Numbered from the stretch's first letter, positions 1 to 9,338 are shown. The stretch is 16,916 nt of DNA from Acanthamoeba sp. SK_2022b (GCA_027943245.1 JANDJZ010001268.1:1-16916); one strand, 5' to 3'. Notes: generated by a model not told the origin, from the letters alone. Program-made: numbers and translations.

Positions 1-1
1 C

Positions 2-199
2 GACGCCGACGCCGCCGCGCGGCAGTGGGCCTCCGGCGCGGGCGAGCCGACCTCGAACACCATCGAGGAGCTCAACGAGATCACGACGACCTACACGGGA
101 CGCACGGCCGACGGCGACCAGGCGTTCGGTGCCTACGTCGCGACCGGCCGCGGCGCCTACGCGTTCCTGATGCGTCAGCCGGCGCCGGCCCAGCCGTAG
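2..199 (+). CDS. C-terminal fragment of an unidentified protein
   Basis: An open frame enters from the left edge and ends at a TAG at 197-199, giving 65 residues. It has no start in the window, so only the C-terminus is present. The fragment is rich in Ala, Gly and Thr, contains the segment TYTGRTADGDQAFGAYVATG, and ends in a Pro/Ala tail (PAPAQP). There is no membrane segment or motif that I recognise, so I assign no function. Its last 25 bases overlap the end of the convergent Nudix gene. Codon use is typical of this genome (G or C in most third positions), which supports it being a real gene. The frame could still be a chance open frame in GC-rich DNA, but the convergent arrangement and an otherwise empty left edge make a gene more likely. 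Confidence 0.6.
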   Translation, partial: DADAAARQWASGAGEPTSNTIEELNEITTTYTGRTADGDQAFGAYVATGRGAYAFLMRQPAPAQP

Positions 200-636
200 C
201 GCTCCAGGGTCGAGACGACGTGCTCGACCATCGGCAGCACCGGGTAGTCCGGTCCGCCGACGCGGTCGACCTCGACCCAGCGCACCAGGTCGGTGCTGCC
301 GCCGACGTCCACGACGTGCGGCTCCTCGGCGGCGTCCACGCGCACGGCGTACAGCACGTGCACCCCGTGGTAGTCCTCGTACGCGTCGTCCCGGCCCAGG
401 TCGACGACGTGGACGTCGTGGACGTCCACCAGCCGGGTCTCCAGGGCCTCGAGCCCGGTCTCCTCGTGCAGCTCGCGGCGCACCGCGTCGTGGGGTGACT
501 CGCCGTGGTCGACGCCCCCGCCGGGCAGCGTCCAGGTGCCGGGCGGGAACCCCACGGGGCTGATGCGGGTGAGCAGGATGCGCGGGCCGTCCAGGGCCAC
601 GGCGTACGCGCCGAGACGTTGGGTTCGGCGCGTCAC
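175..636 (-). CDS. Nudix hydrolase family protein
   Basis: This 153-residue protein has a complete Nudix box: G40-x5-E46-x7-R54-E55-L56-x-E58-E59-x-G61-L62. The box binds the metal and positions water for cleaving a nucleoside diphosphate linked to another group. The full length fits a single-domain Nudix enzyme of the MutT/ADP-ribose pyrophosphatase-like class. The PPGTWTLPGG run just before the box is typical of the fold. The substrate (oxidised nucleotide, NDP-sugar, ADP-ribose or other) cannot be told from sequence. The start is a GTG at 634-636 with a GAGGAG ribosome binding site a few bases upstream. The protein is soluble, with no signal peptide. The gene diverges from the acyltransferase across a 68-base gap and runs into the tail of the plus-strand fragment at 175-199. 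Confidence 0.88.
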   Translation of the reverse strand: MTRRTQRLGAYAVALDGPRILLTRISPVGFPPGTWTLPGGGVDHGESPHDAVRRELHEETGLEALETRLVDVHDVHVVDLGRDDAYEDYHGVHVLYAVRVDAAEEPHVVDVGGSTDLVRWVEVDRVGGPDYPVLPMVEHVVSTLERYGWAGAG

Positions 637-667
637 GGGGCACTCCTCGGGCTCGGGTCCTCGACAG

Positions 668-683
668 GAAGCCCTCAGGCTTC
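668..683. repeat. Inverted repeat in a divergent promoter region
   Basis: GAAGCC-CTCA-GGCTTC is a perfect 6-bp dyad with a 4-base loop. It lies between the Nudix gene and the acyltransferase, directly upstream of the possible -10 box of the acyltransferase. It could be an operator or a small hairpin, or could be chance in GC-rich DNA. The symmetry is seen directly; the role is inferred. Confidence 0.35.
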
Positions 684-688
684 GCGTC

Positions 689-694
689 TAGAGT
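689..694 (+). promoter_or_regulatory. Possible -10 box of the acyltransferase gene
   Basis: TAGAGT fits the actinobacterial TANNNT -10 pattern and lies only 10 bases before the ATG at 705. No good -35 box is seen at 17-19 bases; TCGACA at 661-666 is 22 bases away. If this box is used, the transcript would begin within a few bases of the start codon. This agrees with the absence of a Shine-Dalgarno sequence before the gene. Confidence 0.3.
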
Positions 695-704
695 CAAGCA
701 CACG

Positions 705-1739
705 ATGACCGAGCTCGCCCCGCTGCAGACGACCACCAAGCCCGTGAAGAAGCGGGTCGCCTACCTCGACAACGCGCGCTACTGGGTCATGCTGCTCGTG
801 GTGATCGGGCACTCGCTGACCGACCTGGTGGTGATGGACTCCGCCCGCGGCGTCTACACCTGGATCTACCTGTTCCACATGCCGTTCTTCGTGCTCATCT
901 CGGGCTACACGGCGCGCAACTACGTGGGCGACCAGCGCCAGGTCCGGCGCATGATCAGCACCCTGGTCGTGCCCTACCTGCTCGTCGAGCTGAGCCTGCA
1001 GCTCATCACCAAGCACTACGACGGCTCCCCCGAGCACCTCATGCCGCTCTCGCCGCAGTGGCTGGGCTGGTTCATGGCGGCGCTCATCATCTACCGGCTG
1101 ACGACGCCGATCTGGCGCACGGTCCGCTACCCGATCACCCTGTCCATCCTCATCTCGCTGCTGGCCGGCCTCATCGAGATCCCGAACGTCCTGGCGCTGC
1201 CCAAGGTGCTGGGCTTCCTGCCGTTCTACGTCATCGGGATGCACTTCAGCCGCGACCGCTTCATGGCCCTCGGCCAGTGGCGCGTCCGCATCGCCTCGGC
1301 CGTCCTGCTCGTCGGCTCGTTCGTCGTCTGCCAGCTGTACGCGTCGGACTGGACCACCGAGTGGCTGCTGTGGAAGATGCGCTACGACGAGGCGCCGCTC
1401 GAGGCCGGTCCCATGGACGGCCTGGCCGTCCGCGCCTTCCTCATCGTGGTCGGCCTCGTGCTCTCGCTGGCGTTCCTGTCGCTGGTGCCGCGGCGCGAGT
1501 CCTGGACGACGCGCTTCGGCTCGCGCACCTTCTACTGCTACCTGCTGCACGGCTACGTGATCATCCTGCTCGACCGTCAGCTCGACCTGTGGGCCAAGCT
1601 CGAGCCGTACGGCGCCGTGTCCGTCCTAGGCTGCATCGCCGCGGCGATCGTGCTGGCCAACCTGCTCATGACCAAGCCGGTCGCCGACCTGTTCCGGCCG
1701 GTGTTCGAGCCGCAGCTCACCTGGCTGTTCAAGAAGTAG
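705..1739 (+). CDS. Membrane acyltransferase 3 family protein (fucose-4-O-acetylase-like)
   Basis: This 344-residue integral membrane protein probably transfers an acyl group, commonly acetyl, to a cell-surface sugar or lipid. After a short basic N-terminus it has the family signature YLDNARYW (residues 20-27), followed by the conserved His36 in VVIGHSL, the expected catalytic residue of this family. FHMPFFVLISGY (57-68) is the second conserved block, and a late YLLHGY block (279-284) holds another family-type His. Roughly ten hydrophobic segments span residues 27 to 325, which is the usual topology, and the length is normal for the group. The ATG at 705 fits the start of homologous proteins, though there is no ribosome binding site. 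The gene stands alone, divergent from the Nudix gene and convergent with rpoC. The acceptor molecule is unknown. A modifier of cell-wall polysaccharide or glycolipid is plausible but unproven. Confidence 0.85.
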   Translation: MTELAPLQTTTKPVKKRVAYLDNARYWVMLLVVIGHSLTDLVVMDSARGVYTWIYLFHMPFFVLISGYTARNYVGDQRQVRRMISTLVVPYLLVELSLQLITKHYDGSPEHLMPLSPQWLGWFMAALIIYRLTTPIWRTVRYPITLSILISLLAGLIEIPNVLALPKVLGFLPFYVIGMHFSRDRFMALGQWRVRIASAVLLVGSFVVCQLYASDWTTEWLLWKMRYDEAPLEAGPMDGLAVRAFLIVVGLVLSLAFLSLVPRRESWTTRFGSRTFYCYLLHGYVIILLDRQLDLWAKLEPYGAVSVLGCIAAAIVLANLLMTKPVADLFRPVFEPQLTWLFKK

Positions 1740-1766
1740 TCGCGAACGACGTAGTCCCGCGAACGC

Positions 1767-1802
1767 CGAAGGGCCCCGCACCGTGAGGTGCGGGGCCCTT
1801 CG
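1767..1802. terminator. Bidirectional hairpin terminator between acyltransferase and rpoC
   Basis: A perfect 16-bp stem (1767-1782 paired with 1787-1802) with a GTGA loop lies 27 bases after the acyltransferase stop and 10 bases after the rpoC stop. The stem is very GC-rich. A short T run (CCCTT) forms the end of the stem on the plus side, and the mirror AAGGG gives the same on the minus side. It sits between two convergent genes and would fold in both transcripts, so it probably terminates both. Confidence 0.85.
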
Positions 1803-1812
1803 CGTCAGCGGC

Positions 1813-4311
1813 TCAGCTGTCGTACGACGTGAAGTCGTAGTCGTCCAGCTGGACCGACTCACCCGTGGGGTTGCCGAAGCCGTAGTCGTACGACTCGTAC
1901 GAGCTCACCGAGTACGCGTTCGCACGCGCCTCCTCGGTCGGCTCGACCCGGATGTTCCGGTAGCGGTCCAGGCCGGTGCCGGCCGGGATCAGCTTGCCGA
2001 TGATGATGTTCTCCTTCAGACCGCGCAGCGAGTCCGACTTGCCGTGGATGGCCGCGTCGGTGAGGACGCGGGTCGTCTCCTGGAAGGAGGCGGCCGACAG
2101 CCACGACTCGACGGCCAGCGAGGCCTTCGTGATGCCCATGAGCACCGGACGGCCCGAGGCGGGGGTGCCGCCCTCGGCCACGACCCGACGGTTCTCCTCC
2201 TCGAACGTGGCGCGGTCCGCCAGGTCGCCCGGGATGAGGTTCGAGTCGCCCTGCTCGATGACCGTCACGCGACGGAGCATCTGGCGCACGATGATCTCGA
2301 TGTGCTTGTCGTGGATCGCCACGCCCTGGCTGCGGTAGACCTCCTGGACCTCGTCCACGAGGTGCTCCTGCGCCCGGCGGACACCGAGGATGCGCAGGAC
2401 CTCCTGCGGGTCCGGGGTGCCGTGCGTGAGCTGCTGGCCGACCTCGACGTGATCGCCGTCGGCGATGAGCAGACGGGCACGCTTGGTGACCGGGTACTCC
2501 AGCGGCTCGGAGCCGTCGTCGGGGGTGACGACCAGCTTGCGGGTCTTGTCCGTGTCGTTGATCTCGACCCGGCCGGCGGCCTCCGTGATGGGGGCCTTGC
2601 CCTTGGGCTGGCGGGCCTCGAACAGCTCCACGACGCGCGGCAGACCGTGCGTGATGTCGTCACCGGCCACACCACCGGTGTGGAAGGTACGCATCGTCAG
2701 CTGCGTGCCGGGCTCACCGATCGACTGGGCGGCGATGGTGCCGACCGCCTCGCCGATGTCGACGAGCTTGCCGGTGGCCAGCGAGCGGCCGTAGCACTTG
2801 GCGCACGAGCCGGCCGCCGCCTCACAGGTGAGGACGGTGCGGACGCGGATGGACTCCACGCCGGCCGAGACCAGCGCGCTGATCTCGACGTCGCCCATCT
2901 CGCCACCGGCCGGGACGAGCACCTCGCCCGTCTCGGGGTGGGCGATCTCGACCGCCGCGGTGCGCGAGTAGACCGAGGTCTCCACGTGCTCCTCGGGCAC
3001 CAGGGTGCCGTCCTCGAGGCGGGTCGCGATGACCTTGGGCAGACCGCGCTCGGTGCCGCAGTCCTCCTCGCGGATGATGACGTCCTGGCTGACGTCGACG
3101 AGTCGACGCGTCAGGTAGCCCGAGTCGGCCGTGCGCAGAGCGGTGTCGGCCAGGCCCTTGCGGGCACCGTGCGTGGCGATGAAGTACTCGACGACGCTCA
3201 GGCCCTCGCGGAAGTTCGCCTTGATCGGGCGCGGGATGATCTCGCCCTTGGGGTTGGCGACCAGTCCACGCATGGCGGCGATCTGACGCAGCTGCATCAT
3301 GTTTCCGCGGGCACCCGAGTTGACCATCATGTAGATCGGGTTGTCGTGGTCGAAGTTCTTCTCCATCTCACCGGAGACCTCGGCCGTCGCCTGCGTCCAG
3401 ATCTCGATGAGCTCCTGACGGCGCTCGTCCTCGGTGATCAGACCGCGGTCGAACTGCGTCTGGACCTTGGCCGCCTGGTCCTCGAACTTGCCCAGGATCT
3501 CGGGCTTGTTCTCCGGCGTCGAGACGTCGTCGATCGAGATCGTGACGCCCGAGCGCGTGGCCCAGTGGAAGCCGGTGTCCTTCAGCGCGTCCAGCGCGTT
3601 GGCGACGTCGACCTTGCTGTAGCGCTCGGCCAGGTCGTTGACGATCACGCCGAGCTGCTTCTTGCCGACCTGGTAGTTGACGAAGGGGTAGTCCTCCGGC
3701 AGCGTCGCGTTGAACAGCGCGCGACCCAGCGTCGTGGTGGTCAGCGCGTCGTTGACCGGCAGCTTGATCTTGCTCTGCAGCGTGATCTCACCGCGCTCGA
3801 AGGCCATCTGCGCCTCGGCCGGCGACGTGAACGCGCGACCCTCGCCCAGCAGTCCCTCGCGCTCGAGCGTGAGGAAGTACAGGCCGATGATCATGTCCTG
3901 GGTCGGCATGGTGACGGGACGACCGTCGGCCGGCTTCAGGATGTTGTTCGTCGACAGCATGAGGATGCGGGCCTCGGCCTGCGCCTCGGCGCTCAGCGGC
4001 AGGTGCACGGCCATCTGGTCACCGTCGAAGTCGGCGTTGAAGGCCGAGCAGACGAGCGGGTGGATCTGGATGGCCTTGCCCTCGATGAGCTGCGGCTCGA
4101 ACGCCTGGATGCCCAGACGGTGCAGGGTGGGGGCACGGTTCAGCAGCACCGGGTGCTCGGTGATGACCTCCTCGAGCACGTCCCACACCTCGGCGCGGAC
4201 GCCGCGCTCGACCATGCGCTTGGCGCTCTTGATGTTCTGCGCGTGGTTCAGGTCGACCAGGCGCTTCATCACGAACGGCTTGAACAGCTCGATGGCCATC
4301 TGCTTGGGCAG

Positions 4312-4344
<33 letters not shown>

Positions 4345-4369
4345 GACGATGACCGAACGGCCGGAGTAG

Positions 4370-4404
<35 letters not shown>

Positions 4405-4609
4405 ACCCTGCTTGCCCTTGAGCATGTCCGAGATCGACTTGAGCGGGCGGTTGCCCGGACCGGTCACCGGACGGCCACGACGGCCGTTGTCGAACAGCGA
4501 GTCGACGGCCTCCTGCAGCATCCGCTTCTCGTTGTTGACGATGATCTCGGGCGCGCCGAGGTCGAGCAGGCGCTTCAGCCGGTTGTTGCGGTTGATGACG
4601 CGGCGGTAC

Positions 4610-4644
<35 letters not shown>

Positions 4645-5637
4645 GTCCAGCTGGACCATCGGGCGCAGCTCCGGCGGGATCACCGGGACCGCGTCCAGCA
4701 CCATGCCGCGCGGGTGGTTGCCGCTGGCCAGGAACGCCGAGACGACCTTGAGGCGCTTGAGCGCGCGGGTCTTCTTCTGGCCCTTGCCGGTGGCGATGAC
4801 CTCGCGCAGCGACTCGGCCTCGGCCTCGAGGTCGAAGGACTCCAGGCGCTTCTTGATCGCCATGGCGCCCATGTAGCCCTCGAAGTACTTGCCGAAGCGG
4901 TACGTCATCTCGCGGTAGAGCAGCTCGTCGCCCTCGAGGTCCTGGACCTTGAGGCTCTTGAACCGGTCCCAGACCTCGTTGAGGCGGTCGATCTCGCGCT
5001 GGACGCGGTCACGACGCTGGCGGGCCTCGCGCTCGGCGGCGTCCTTGACCTTGCGCTTCGCGTCGGCCTTGGCGCCCTCGGCCTCGAGGGCGGCCATGTC
5101 CTCCTCGAGCTTCTGCATGCGCTCGTTGACCTCGTTGTCACGACGGTTCTCGAGCTGCTTGCGCTCCATGTCGATCTTCGCCTCGAGCGAGGACAGGTCG
5201 CGGTGACGCGCCTCGTCGTCGACGTGCGTGATCATGTACGCCGCGAAGTAGATGACCTTCTCGAGGTCCTTCGGCGCGAGGTCGAGCAGGTAGCCCAGAC
5301 GGCTCGGCACACCCTTGAAGTACCAGATGTGCGTGACCGGGGCGGCCAGCTCGATGTGGCCCATGCGCTCGCGACGGACCTTGGAGCGGGTCACCTCGAC
5401 GCCGCAGCGCTCGCAGATGATGCCCTTGAAGCGCACGCGCTTGTACTTGCCGCAGTAGCACTCCCAGTCCCGGGTGGGACCGAAGATCTTCTCGCAGAAC
5501 AGGCCGTCGCGCTCGGGCTTGAGCGTGCGGTAGTTGATGGTCTCAGGCTTCTTGACCTCGCCGTGCGACCACTGACGGATGTCGTCAGCGGTGGCAAGAC
5601 CGATCTTCAGCTGATCGAAGAAGTTCACGTCGAGCAT
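1813..5637 (-). CDS. rpoC: DNA-directed RNA polymerase subunit beta-prime
   Basis: This is the complete 1274-residue beta-prime subunit, which holds the catalytic centre of RNA polymerase. The N-terminus [14 protein letters not shown] matches actinobacterial RpoC. Zinc site 1 is C60, C62, C75, C78. The absolutely conserved NADFDGD motif is at 534-540, with Mg-binding D536, D538 and D540. The bridge helix region ([19 protein letters not shown]) lies around 825-843. Zinc site 2 is C860, C938, C945, C948. The trigger-loop region contains [15 protein letters not shown] at 975-989. A charged coiled-coil segment at about 145-230 is the lineage insert known from actinobacterial enzymes. The protein ends in an acidic, Tyr-rich tail. 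The start is ATG, with an AAAGG ribosome binding site about 12 bases upstream, rather distant. The gene follows rpoB by 53 bases and is almost certainly co-transcribed with it. No frameshift or missing key residue was seen. Confidence 0.99.
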
Positions 5638-5679
5638 GTAGCTCAGTTACCTTTCACCAAAAATTCGAACGAAGGCGGG

Positions 5680-5699
5680 GAAGTGTGACGTCACACTTC
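5680..5699. repeat. 20-bp perfect palindrome at the rpoB/rpoC junction
   Basis: GAAGTGTGACGTCACACTTC reads the same on both strands. It covers the last codons of rpoB, its TGA stop (5691-5693) and the first bases of the spacer. In the rpoBC transcript it can fold into a stem of about 8 bp with an ACGU loop. On the minus strand a run of five T (5659-5663) follows about 16 bases later. It may be an RNA processing or partial-termination signal, or a protein-binding site in DNA. The symmetry is certain; the function is inferred. Confidence 0.6.
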
Positions 5700-7395
5700 T
5701 TCGACGCTGGACGGCTCGCGACGCGAGAGGTCGATGCCGAGCTCCTCGGCGGCGCGGAAGAGGTCCTCCTCCGCGTCACGCATCTCGACCGCGGTGCCGT
5801 CGCTGCTGAGCACCTCGACGTTGAGGCACAGCGACTGCATCTCCTTGACCAGGACCTTGAACGACTCGGGGATGCCCGGCTCGGGGACGTTCTCGCCCTT
5901 GACGATCGCCTCGTACACCTTGACGCGGCCGAGGATGTCGTCGGACTTGATCGTCAGCAGCTCCTGCAGCGCGTACGCGGCGCCGTAGGCCTCCAGGGCC
6001 CAGACCTCCATCTCACCGAAGCGCTGGCCACCGAACTGGGCCTTACCGCCGAGCGGCTGCTGGGTGATCATCGAGTACGGGCCGGTCGAGCGGGCGTGGA
6101 TCTTGTCGTCGACCAGGTGGTGGAGCTTGAGCATGTACATGTAGCCCACCGAGATCGGACCCGGGAACGGCTCGCCGGAGCGACCGTCGAACAGGCGCGC
6201 CTTGCCGTCGGGGCCGACCATGCGGTTGCCGTCGCGGTTGGGCAGCGTGTTCGCCAGCAGGCCCTGCAGCTCGTCCTCGCGCGCACCGTCGAAGACCGGC
6301 GTCGCGACGTTGCTGCCGGACGGGGCCGACTCGGCCCCGATCGACTGCAGGCGCTCGGCCCACTCCTCGGCGATGCCCGAGACGTCCCAGCCCTGCTTGG
6401 CGATCCAGCCCAGGTGCAGCTCGAGGACCTGACCGATGTTCATGCGGCCGGGGACACCGAGCGGGTTGAGCACGATGTCGACGGGCGTGCCGTCCTCGAG
6501 GAAGGGCATGTCCTCGATCGGGAGGATCTTGGAGATGACGCCCTTGTTGCCGTGGCGGCCGGCCAGCTTGTCGCCGTCGCTGATCTTGCGCTTCTGCGCG
6601 ACGTAGACGCGGACGAGCTGGTTGACGCCGGGGCTGAGCTCGTCACCCTCGGACGCGTCGAAGACGCGCACGCCGATGACGGTGCCGGACTCGCCGTGCG
6701 GGACCTTGAGCGACGTGTCGCGCACCTCGCGCGCCTTCTCGCCGAAGATCGCGCGGAGCAGGCGCTCCTCGGGGGTCAGCTCGGTCTCGCCCTTGGGCGT
6801 GACCTTGCCGACGAGGATGTCGCCGTTGCTGACCTCGGCGCCGATGCGGATGATGCCGCGCTCGTCGAGGTTGGCCAGCATCTCCTCGGAGACGTTCGGG
6901 ATGTCCCGCGTGATCTCCTCGGGGCCCAGCTTGGTGTCGCGGGCGTCGACCTCGTGCTCCTCGATGTGGATCGAGGTCAGCAGGTCGTCCTGGACGATCC
7001 GCTGGGACAGGATGATCGCGTCCTCGTAGTTGTGGCCCTGCCACGGCATGAACGCCACGAGCAGGTTCGTGCCGAGCGCCATCTCGCCCTCGTCGGTGCA
7101 CGGGCCGTCGGCCAGCGGGGTGCCGACCTCGACCCGCTGCCCCTCGGCGACGAGCGGACGCTGGTTGATGCACGTGCCCTGGTTCGAGCGACGGAACTTC
7201 GCCAGGCGGTAGGTGAAGTTGTTGCCGTCGTCCTGCATGATCTCGACCGCGTCGGCCGAGACCTCCTTAACGACGCCCGGCGCCTTGGCCACGACGACGT
7301 CACCGGCGTCGACGGCGGCGCGGTACTCCATGCCGGTGCCGACGAGCGGGGCGTCGTTGACCAGGAGCGGGACGGCCTGACGCTGCATGTTCGCG

Positions 7396-7433
<38 letters not shown>

Positions 7434-9155
7434 CGGGATGAGCGCGGTCGCGACCGACACCATCTGGCGCGGCGAGACGTCCATGTAGTCGACCTCGGCC
7501 GACGGACGGAGCTCGGCCTCGCCACCGCGCTGGCGCACCAGGACGCGGTCCTCGGCGAAGCGCTTGTCGTCGGTCAGCGGCGAGTTGGCCTGCGCGACGA
7601 CGTAGCGGTCCTCCTCGGTGGCGGTGAGGTAGTCGATCTGGTCGGTGACGACACCGTCGACGACCTTGCGGTACGGCGTCTCGACGAAGCCGAACGCGTT
7701 GATCCGCGCGTAGGAGGCGAGCGAGCCGATCAGGCCGATGTTCGGGCCCTCGGGGGTCTCGATCGGGCACATGCGGCCGTAGTGCGACGGGTGGACGTCG
7801 CGGACCTCGTAGCCGGCGCGCTCACGCGACAGACCACCCGGGCCGAGGGCCGACAGACGACGCTTGTGCGTCAGGCCCGCGAGCGGGTTGTTCTGGTCCA
7901 TGAACTGCGACAGCTGGCTGGTGCCGAAGAACTCCTTCAGCGCCGCGACGACCGGGCGGATGTTGATCAGGGTCTGCGGCGTGATGGCCTCGACGTCCTG
8001 GGTCGTCATGCGCTCGCGGACGACACGCTCCATGCGGGCCAGGCCGGTGCGGAGCTGGTTCTGGATCAGCTCGCCGACCGTGCGCATGCGGCGGTTGCCG
8101 AAGTGGTCGATGTCGTCGGCCTCGACGATGGTCGAGCCGGCCGGCATCTCGATCTCGGTCTCGCCGGCGTGCAGCGCGACGATGTACTTGATCGTGGCGA
8201 CGATGTCGTCGATCGTCAGCGTCTGCTGGTCGAACGCGGCGGTCTGGCCCAGCTTGCGGTTGAGCTTGTGACGGCCCACCTTCGCCAGGTCGTAGCGCTT
8301 GGTGTTGAAGTAGTAGTTGTCCAGCAGCGTCTGCGCGGCCTCCTTGCTCGGCGGCTCGCCCGGACGCAGCTTGCGGTAGATGTCGAGCAGGGCCTCGTCC
8401 TGGTCGGCGGTGTTGTCCTTCTCCAGGGTGAGGCGGATCGACTCGTACTGGCCGAACTCCTCGAGGATCTGCGCCTCGGTCCAGCCCAGCGCCTTGAGCA
8501 GCACGGTGACGCTCTGCTTGCGCTTGCGGTCCAGGCGGACGCCGACGAGGTCGCGCTTGTCGACCTCGAACTCCAGCCACGCGCCGCGCGACGGGATGAC
8601 CTTGGCCGTGTAGATGTCCTTGTCGGACGTCTTGTCGGGCGTGCGCTCGAAGTAGACGCCCGGCGAGCGGACGAGCTGCGAGACGACGACACGCTCGGTG
8701 CCGTTGATGATGAAGGTGCCCTTGTCGGTCATGAGCGGGAAGTCGCCCATGAAGACCGTCTGGCTCTTGATCTCGCCGGTCTCGTTGTTCATGAACTCGG
8801 CGGTGACGAACAGCGGCGCGGCGTAGGTGACGTCGCGGTCCTTGCAGTCCTCGACCGAGTACTTCGGGGGCTCGAAGCGGTGGTCGCGGAACGACAGGCT
8901 CATCGTCTCGGAGAAGTCCTCGATCGGGGAGATCTCCTCGAAGATGTCCTCCAGACCCGACTTGGTGGAGACGTCCGTACGGCCCTCGGCGAGCGCCTGC
9001 TCGACCTCGGCCTTCCACTTACCATCGCCGACCAGCCAGGAGAAGCTGTCGGTCTGGAGGGCCAGCAGCTCAGGAACCGAGAGCGGCTCCTCGATCTTTG
9101 CGAAGGAGATGCGACGGGGGGCGGACTGTGCGACGGGAGTGCGCGAGGCGGCCAA
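5691..9155 (-). CDS. rpoB: DNA-directed RNA polymerase subunit beta
   Basis: This is the complete beta subunit of RNA polymerase, the target of rifampicin. From the TTG start it has 1154 residues, close to other actinobacterial RpoB proteins. The rifampicin-resistance region [15 protein letters not shown] and its continuation spans residues 411-437 (bases 7845-7925). It carries the sensitive residues D420, H430 and S435, equivalent to E. coli D516, H526 and S531. The active-site block [14 protein letters not shown] (859-872) includes K863 and K871. I chose the TTG at 9153-9155 because AAGGA (9162-9166) lies 6 bases upstream and the next residues (AASRTPVAQ) resemble the N-terminus of relatives. 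An in-frame GTG at 9206 would add 17 residues but has no ribosome binding site. A promoter is seen at 9261-9290, so the gene has its own transcription start rather than depending only on the mce operon. Confidence 0.98.
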
Positions 9156-9161
9156 GAGTGA

Positions 9162-9166
9162 TCCTT
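9162..9166 (-). promoter_or_regulatory. Ribosome binding site deciding the rpoB TTG start
   Basis: On the minus strand this reads AAGGA, with 6 bases (TCACTC) between it and the TTG at 9155. It supports the TTG over the upstream in-frame GTG at 9206, which lacks any comparable sequence. Confidence 0.75.
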
Positions 9167-9260
9167 CCGAGGGCTCGCAAGCGATGTAAACTCTGTTTCG
9201 GCGCACGCCACGAGATCCCGGTCAAGGGCACATGGGAGGACGTAGCGGGCGCGAATGATC

Positions 9261-9290
9261 AGTCTAGCCCCACGACACTCCAGAACTCAA
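9261..9290 (-). promoter_or_regulatory. rpoBC promoter
   Basis: On the minus strand a -35 TTGAGT (9285-9290) and a -10 TAGACT (9261-9266) are separated by exactly 18 bases. This closely fits the housekeeping sigma pattern of actinobacteria. Transcription would begin near 9253-9256, leaving a leader of about 100 bases before the rpoB TTG. It lies downstream of the mce hairpin terminator, so rpoBC can be expressed independently. The start point is predicted, not measured. Confidence 0.7.
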
Positions 9291-9300
9291 CCCCGGTCCT

Positions 9301-9324
9301 TGACAAGTTCCTGAGGAACGGTCA
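9301..9324. repeat. Dyad just upstream of the rpoB -35 box
   Basis: GTTCCTGAGGAAC (9307-9319) is a perfect 6-bp dyad around a central G. It is flanked by TGAC (9301-9304) and GTCA (9321-9324), which extend the symmetry with a one-base offset. It ends about 10 bases upstream of the -35 box. It could be an activator or repressor site, or a second small hairpin at the end of the mce transcript. Confidence 0.4.
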
Positions 9325-9338
9325 CAGTAGTTCGCTTC

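Noticed and set aside
675..1550. Minus-strand open frame of 291 codons opposite the acyltransferase
   Set aside because: Antisense of a recognisable membrane protein; the translation is His/Gln/Glu/Asp-rich with no fold.
1783..5688. A 1301-codon plus-strand open frame antisense to rpoC
   Set aside because: It is a shadow of the strongly conserved rpoC on the other strand. It is Val/Leu/Asp/Arg-rich low-complexity sequence, as expected from antisense of GC-rich codons, with no domain.
5684..5695. CRP-like site in the rpoB/rpoC palindrome
   Set aside because: CRP sites have the half-sites TGTGA and TCACA six bases apart; here they are only two bases apart, so the match does not hold.
7845..7925. 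Possible rifampicin-resistance changes in RpoB
   Set aside because: The key positions D420, H430 and S435 have the usual sensitive residues; nothing unusual is seen.
5685..9161. A 1158-codon plus-strand open frame antisense to rpoB
   Set aside because: Same reason: antisense of rpoB with low-complexity composition. Its apparent 4-base overlap with the previous shadow frame comes from the palindrome at 5680-5699.
9222..9233. Tiny upstream reading frame (Met-Cys-Pro-stop) in the rpoB leader
   Set aside because: No ribosome binding site and no repeated Cys codons; a three-codon frame is expected by chance.
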